Source: Candidatus Borkfalkia excrementavium (GTDB taxonomy: Bacteria; Bacillota; Clostridia; Christensenellales; Borkfalkiaceae). From it: 32,385 nt of DNA. The first letter of the stretch is position 1. The number at the start of each line of letters is the position of its first letter. Under the pieces are notes generated by a model. The model worked only from the letters and a program-made list of their open reading frames with translations. It was not told the DNA's origin and searched no databases. Position numbers and translations under genes: made by a program. This document shows, in pieces, positions 31,776 through 32,385 of the stretch. The stretch spans positions 1 through 32,385 of the forward strand of contig DXCO01000031.1 in NCBI GenBank assembly GCA_019115945.1, in the 5' to 3' direction.

Positions 31776-31784
31776 ATTATAACA
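31776..31784 (-). promoter_or_regulatory. Extended -10 promoter of the DUF3810-like gene, apparently leaderless
   Basis: On the minus strand, TGTTATAAT is an extended -10 element (TATAAT at 31776-31781). The start ATG lies 6 nt downstream. The -35 region is poor. Confidence 0.65.
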
Positions 31785-31813
31785 TAAAAACGTACGGAAA
31801 AAAGGGAAAAAAG

Positions 31814-31850
31814 AAAAAATCCTTGCGAAAATTCTTCGCAAGGATTTTTT
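31814..31850. terminator. Terminator upstream of the DUF3810-like gene, serving the gene at 31876
   Basis: AAAAAATCCTTGCGAA (31814-31829) pairs with its complement (31835-31850), a 16-bp stem with a 5-nt loop. It is followed by A/T runs on either strand, so it may act in both directions. Confidence 0.9.
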
Positions 31851-31875
31851 ATAAGATCTGGTATGCGGATCAACT

Positions 31876-32385
31876 TTAATTGTCTGAAACCTTACGGGCT
31901 CCGCGGCGTTTTCTGCGGACGACCAGCACCGGAACGCAGATCCCCGCGGCCAAAACAATCGCCGCGCCTACGCCGATCACGATCCAGACAAAAATGCCCA
32001 TCCCCCCGTCCGACACGGAAACCGGCGCCGAATAATAGACCATCGGCAGATACCTTGCAGTCTCGTAAGTATACTTGAACACGCCCGTATCGTCGGAGAT
32101 GCGGATAAACTCGGCGCTCACTTTCTCCTCCGTTCCGCCGTACAGCACAGCGGTAACGGTGTGCTTATTGTCCGAAACGTCCTTTTTATCCACGCTTTGC
32201 GGGGCAGAGATGCGACTGACCACCGCCGCCGCGCCCGACACGTTGTCCGTAGTCAGGCCAGAAAATCCGTTGCGGATGTCGACGATCACCTCTTCTCCCG
32301 AATACGTCCATCTCCAGACGGCATAGCCGCTCACGATCATGCCGTGCAGATCGTCTTCCGACGGAAATCCCATGAGCGTTCTGTC
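31876..32385 (-). CDS. C-terminal part of a single-pass membrane-anchored protein (5' end outside window)
   Basis: About 170 residues of an open frame running to the window edge; its start is not visible. The N-terminal part is a soluble region with beta-rich motifs (YAVWRWTYSGEEVIVDIRNG, FIRISDDTGVFKYTYETARYLP). Then comes one strong membrane segment (MGIFVWIVIGVGAAIVLAAGICVPVLVV) and a basic cytoplasmic tail (RRKRRGARK). That layout fits a cell-surface or secreted-domain protein anchored by a C-terminal helix. I do not recognise a family. It ends with a TAA at 31876-31878 before the terminator. Confidence 0.7.
   Translation of the reverse strand, partial: DRTLMGFPSEDDLHGMIVSGYAVWRWTYSGEEVIVDIRNGFSGLTTDNVSGAAAVVSRISAPQSVDKKDVSDNKHTVTAVLYGGTEEKVSAEFIRISDDTGVFKYTYETARYLPMVYYSAPVSVSDGGMGIFVWIVIGVGAAIVLAAGICVPVLVVRRKRRGARKVSDN

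Overview
The window looks like a chromosomal segment of an anaerobic Bacillota (Clostridia-type) bacterium. The base composition is moderately GC-rich, sigma-A-type promoters (TTGACA / TATAAT, 17-bp spacers) are strong, and Shine-Dalgarno sites are mostly GGAGG. The gene content includes a HydABC-type electron-bifurcating [FeFe]-hydrogenase, comFC, orphan UgpC-type ATPase, ABC-F and an ArsP_2-type exporter. An uncultured gut lineage such as Christensenellales is my guess from composition and content only. I see no rRNA, tRNA, CRISPR array, IS element or phage gene.

Layout. (1) 1-1977, minus: hydrogenase operon hydC - HATPase - [2Fe-2S] ferredoxin-like - hydB (cut by the window edge). (2) 2238-3635, plus: citrate synthase, divergent from hydC, with a perfect 16-bp terminator. 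(3) 3700-3850: a palindrome-rich non-coding stretch. (4) 3925-4227, minus: small membrane protein. (5) 4407-7560, minus: hisC, a degenerate AraM-like pseudo-dehydrogenase and a HAD-IIA (AraL/NagD-like) phosphatase. (6) 7712-10844, minus: a five-gene operon DRTGG - RsbW-like ATPase - hydrogenase-like Fe-S protein - DRTGG - PHP, which looks like an H2/redox-sensing module. (7) 11031-11894, minus: ArsP_2 exporter. (8) 12102-13673, minus: UgpC/MsmX-type ATPase with a long tail. (9) 13930-14877, plus: argF. (10) 15142-15876, plus: pnuC behind a leader RNA with mutually exclusive hairpins. (11) 15953-18814, minus: secA. (12) 18941-20217, minus: comFC and a GrpB-family gene. (13) 20274-21437, minus: metK. 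(14) 21541-24462, plus: PflX-like radical SAM gene and ABC-F ATPase. (15) 24761-28931, plus: five-gene surface-polysaccharide operon (initiating sugar transferase, GT4, GT2, ABC-2 permease, ABC ATPase), facing an O-antigen-ligase-like gene (28995-30521, minus). (16) 30681-31769, minus: DUF3810-type membrane metallopeptidase. (17) 31876-end, minus: 3' part of a membrane-anchored protein.

How parts connect. The hydrogenase operon (1) and operon (6) both carry an HATPase and Fe-S proteins. The hydrogenase homologue in (6) keeps the H-cluster ligand cysteines but has Ala where catalytic enzymes have the proton-relay Cys, as in sensory hydrogenases, so (6) may sense H2 or redox state and control (1). 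The polysaccharide operon is translationally coupled (two ATGA overlaps) and ends at a bidirectional terminator shared with the convergent ligase gene.

The strongest candidates for something under-described are the DRTGG/RsbW/pseudo-hydrogenase/PHP operon, the pnuC leader RNA, the AraM-like pseudoenzyme next to an AraL-like phosphatase, and three genes that appear leaderless (a -10 box exactly 6 nt before ATG). All function calls rest on motif reading; no database search was run.
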